Source of the DNA: Chloroflexota bacterium
GTDB taxonomy: Bacteria > Chloroflexota > Anaerolineae > Anaerolineales > E44-bin32
Length of the DNA: 5,786 nucleotides
Reading direction: 5' to 3'
NCBI GenBank assembly: GCA_026390045.1
Contig: JAPLGR010000180.1
Location: forward strand, 1-5,786
A program made the translations under genes and the position numbers. A model generated the notes under the pieces. The model ran no database searches and was not told the origin of the DNA. It saw nothing but the letters and a program-made list of their open reading frames with translations. Every line of letters starts with the position of its first letter. Position 1 is the first letter of the stretch. This document shows positions 5,159-5,786 of the stretch, piece by piece.

Positions 5159-5786
5159 CCAGCCGCGATCTCGAGCGCGCCGCGCTCCGCGGCGAGCCAT
5201 CCTACGTCTGGCGCGCCGGACAGGACCGCCGCCTGCAGATGATCCTCGCCGCCGCCGGTGAGCGCGTGCGTGGGCGCGTGCTCGATGATGGCTGCGGACT
5301 CGGGCTGTATCTGGATCGGCTCGCACCCCAGGCACAATCCGCCTGCGGCGTCGAGTTTGAAGCCGAGCGCGCCAAGCAAGCCGGGAGGCGCGGCCTGCGC
5401 GTGGCGCGGGCCGCCGCCGAGCATCTCCCCTTCCCCGGCAACAGCTTCGACGTGATCCTGTCGCATGAAGTGCTCGAGCACGTAACGGATGATCGCCGCG
5501 CGCTCGAGGAGATCGCCCGCGTCCTCCGCCCCGCGGGACGGGCCGTCATCTTCGTCCCCAACCGCGGCTACCCGTTCGAGACGCACGGCATCTACTGGCG
5601 CGGCCGCTACCACTTCGGCAACGTCCCGTTCGTCAATTACCTGCCGCGCGGCATGCGAGACCGATTGGCGCCGCACGTGCGTGTCTACGCGCGCCGCGAC
5701 CTGGAGCGGCTGGTCGCCGGGCTGCCGCTGAAGCTGGTCAAGCAGAGGGTGATCTTCGGCGCGTATGACAACGTGATCGCTCGCTG
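5155..5786 (+). CDS. Class I SAM-dependent methyltransferase (Methyltransf_11 type), 3' end off window
   Basis: The open frame runs to the window edge without a stop: 210 residues are visible. It shows SAM-binding motif I RVLDDGCGLGLYL (41-53), acidic E67 in CGVEFEAE for the ribose, 'AAAEHLPFPGNSFDVILSHE' (86-105), motif 'EVLEHVTDD' (105-113) and RVLRPAGRAV (122-131), the usual order of Methyltransf_11. After the core comes a substrate-side region with many aromatics, 'YPFETHGIYWRGRYHFGNV' (139-157), then NYLP (161-164) and a C-terminal RRDLERLV. Motif I reads LDDGCG where LDIGCG is usual, so an acidic residue replaces the hydrophobic one. Start GTG 5155 makes a GTGA overlap with the previous stop and has GGAG 6 bases upstream. 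The substrate is unknown. It is not a second UbiE, since it lacks the FGLRN, YxYLPxS and C-terminal AlHxGxKP signatures. Confidence 0.8.
   Translation, partial: MTSRDLERAALRGEPSYVWRAGQDRRLQMILAAAGERVRGRVLDDGCGLGLYLDRLAPQAQSACGVEFEAERAKQAGRRGLRVARAAAEHLPFPGNSFDVILSHEVLEHVTDDRRALEEIARVLRPAGRAVIFVPNRGYPFETHGIYWRGRYHFGNVPFVNYLPRGMRDRLAPHVRVYARRDLERLVAGLPLKLVKQRVIFGAYDNVIAR

Overview
The window is a densely packed, high-G+C bacterial segment (roughly two thirds G+C by eye) with nine genes, all on the + strand. Both edges cut through genes: the first lacks its N-terminal half and the last has no stop. The protein sequences resemble those I associate with Chloroflexota (Anaerolineae-like); examples are a UbiE with an LDTTPP segment and a UbiA of the futalosine-pathway (MqnP-like) type. 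That assignment is from memory of families, not from a search.

Layout. Bases 3-386 hold the C-terminal half of a UbiA-family aromatic prenyltransferase. Ten bases later comes a complete three-gene ABC importer: a lipoprotein solute-binding protein of the NMT1/SsuA-like class (397-1341), an SsuB/TauB-like ATPase (1381-2154) and a BPD_transp_1 permease (2151-2891). Then follow a 2H phosphoesterase ('2'-5' RNA ligase' family, 2888-3415), a UbiE/MenG quinone C-methyltransferase (3412-4122), the flavin prenyltransferase UbiX (4125-4700), a pyridoxamine-phosphate-oxidase-like split-barrel flavoprotein (4697-5158) and a second class I SAM methyltransferase (5155 to the right edge).

Five junctions are 4-base ATGA or GTGA start/stop overlaps, one gap is 2 bases, one is 10 and the longest is 39. 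I see no promoter or terminator, so this is very probably one polycistronic operon that starts upstream and continues downstream.

How the genes fit together. UbiA (ring prenylation), UbiX (makes the prenylated FMN used by UbiD decarboxylases) and UbiE (final C-methylation) are three of the late steps of menaquinone synthesis; UbiD is not in the window. The notable feature is a complete ABC importer lying between ubiA and ubiE/ubiX. Its substrate cannot be read from sequence, but the position raises the hypothesis that it imports an aromatic quinone precursor or another small molecule needed by this pathway. The 2H phosphoesterase, the split-barrel flavoprotein and the second methyltransferase are accessory members whose link to the pathway is unknown. 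I saw no mobile element, CRISPR array, tRNA, rRNA or significant repeat.
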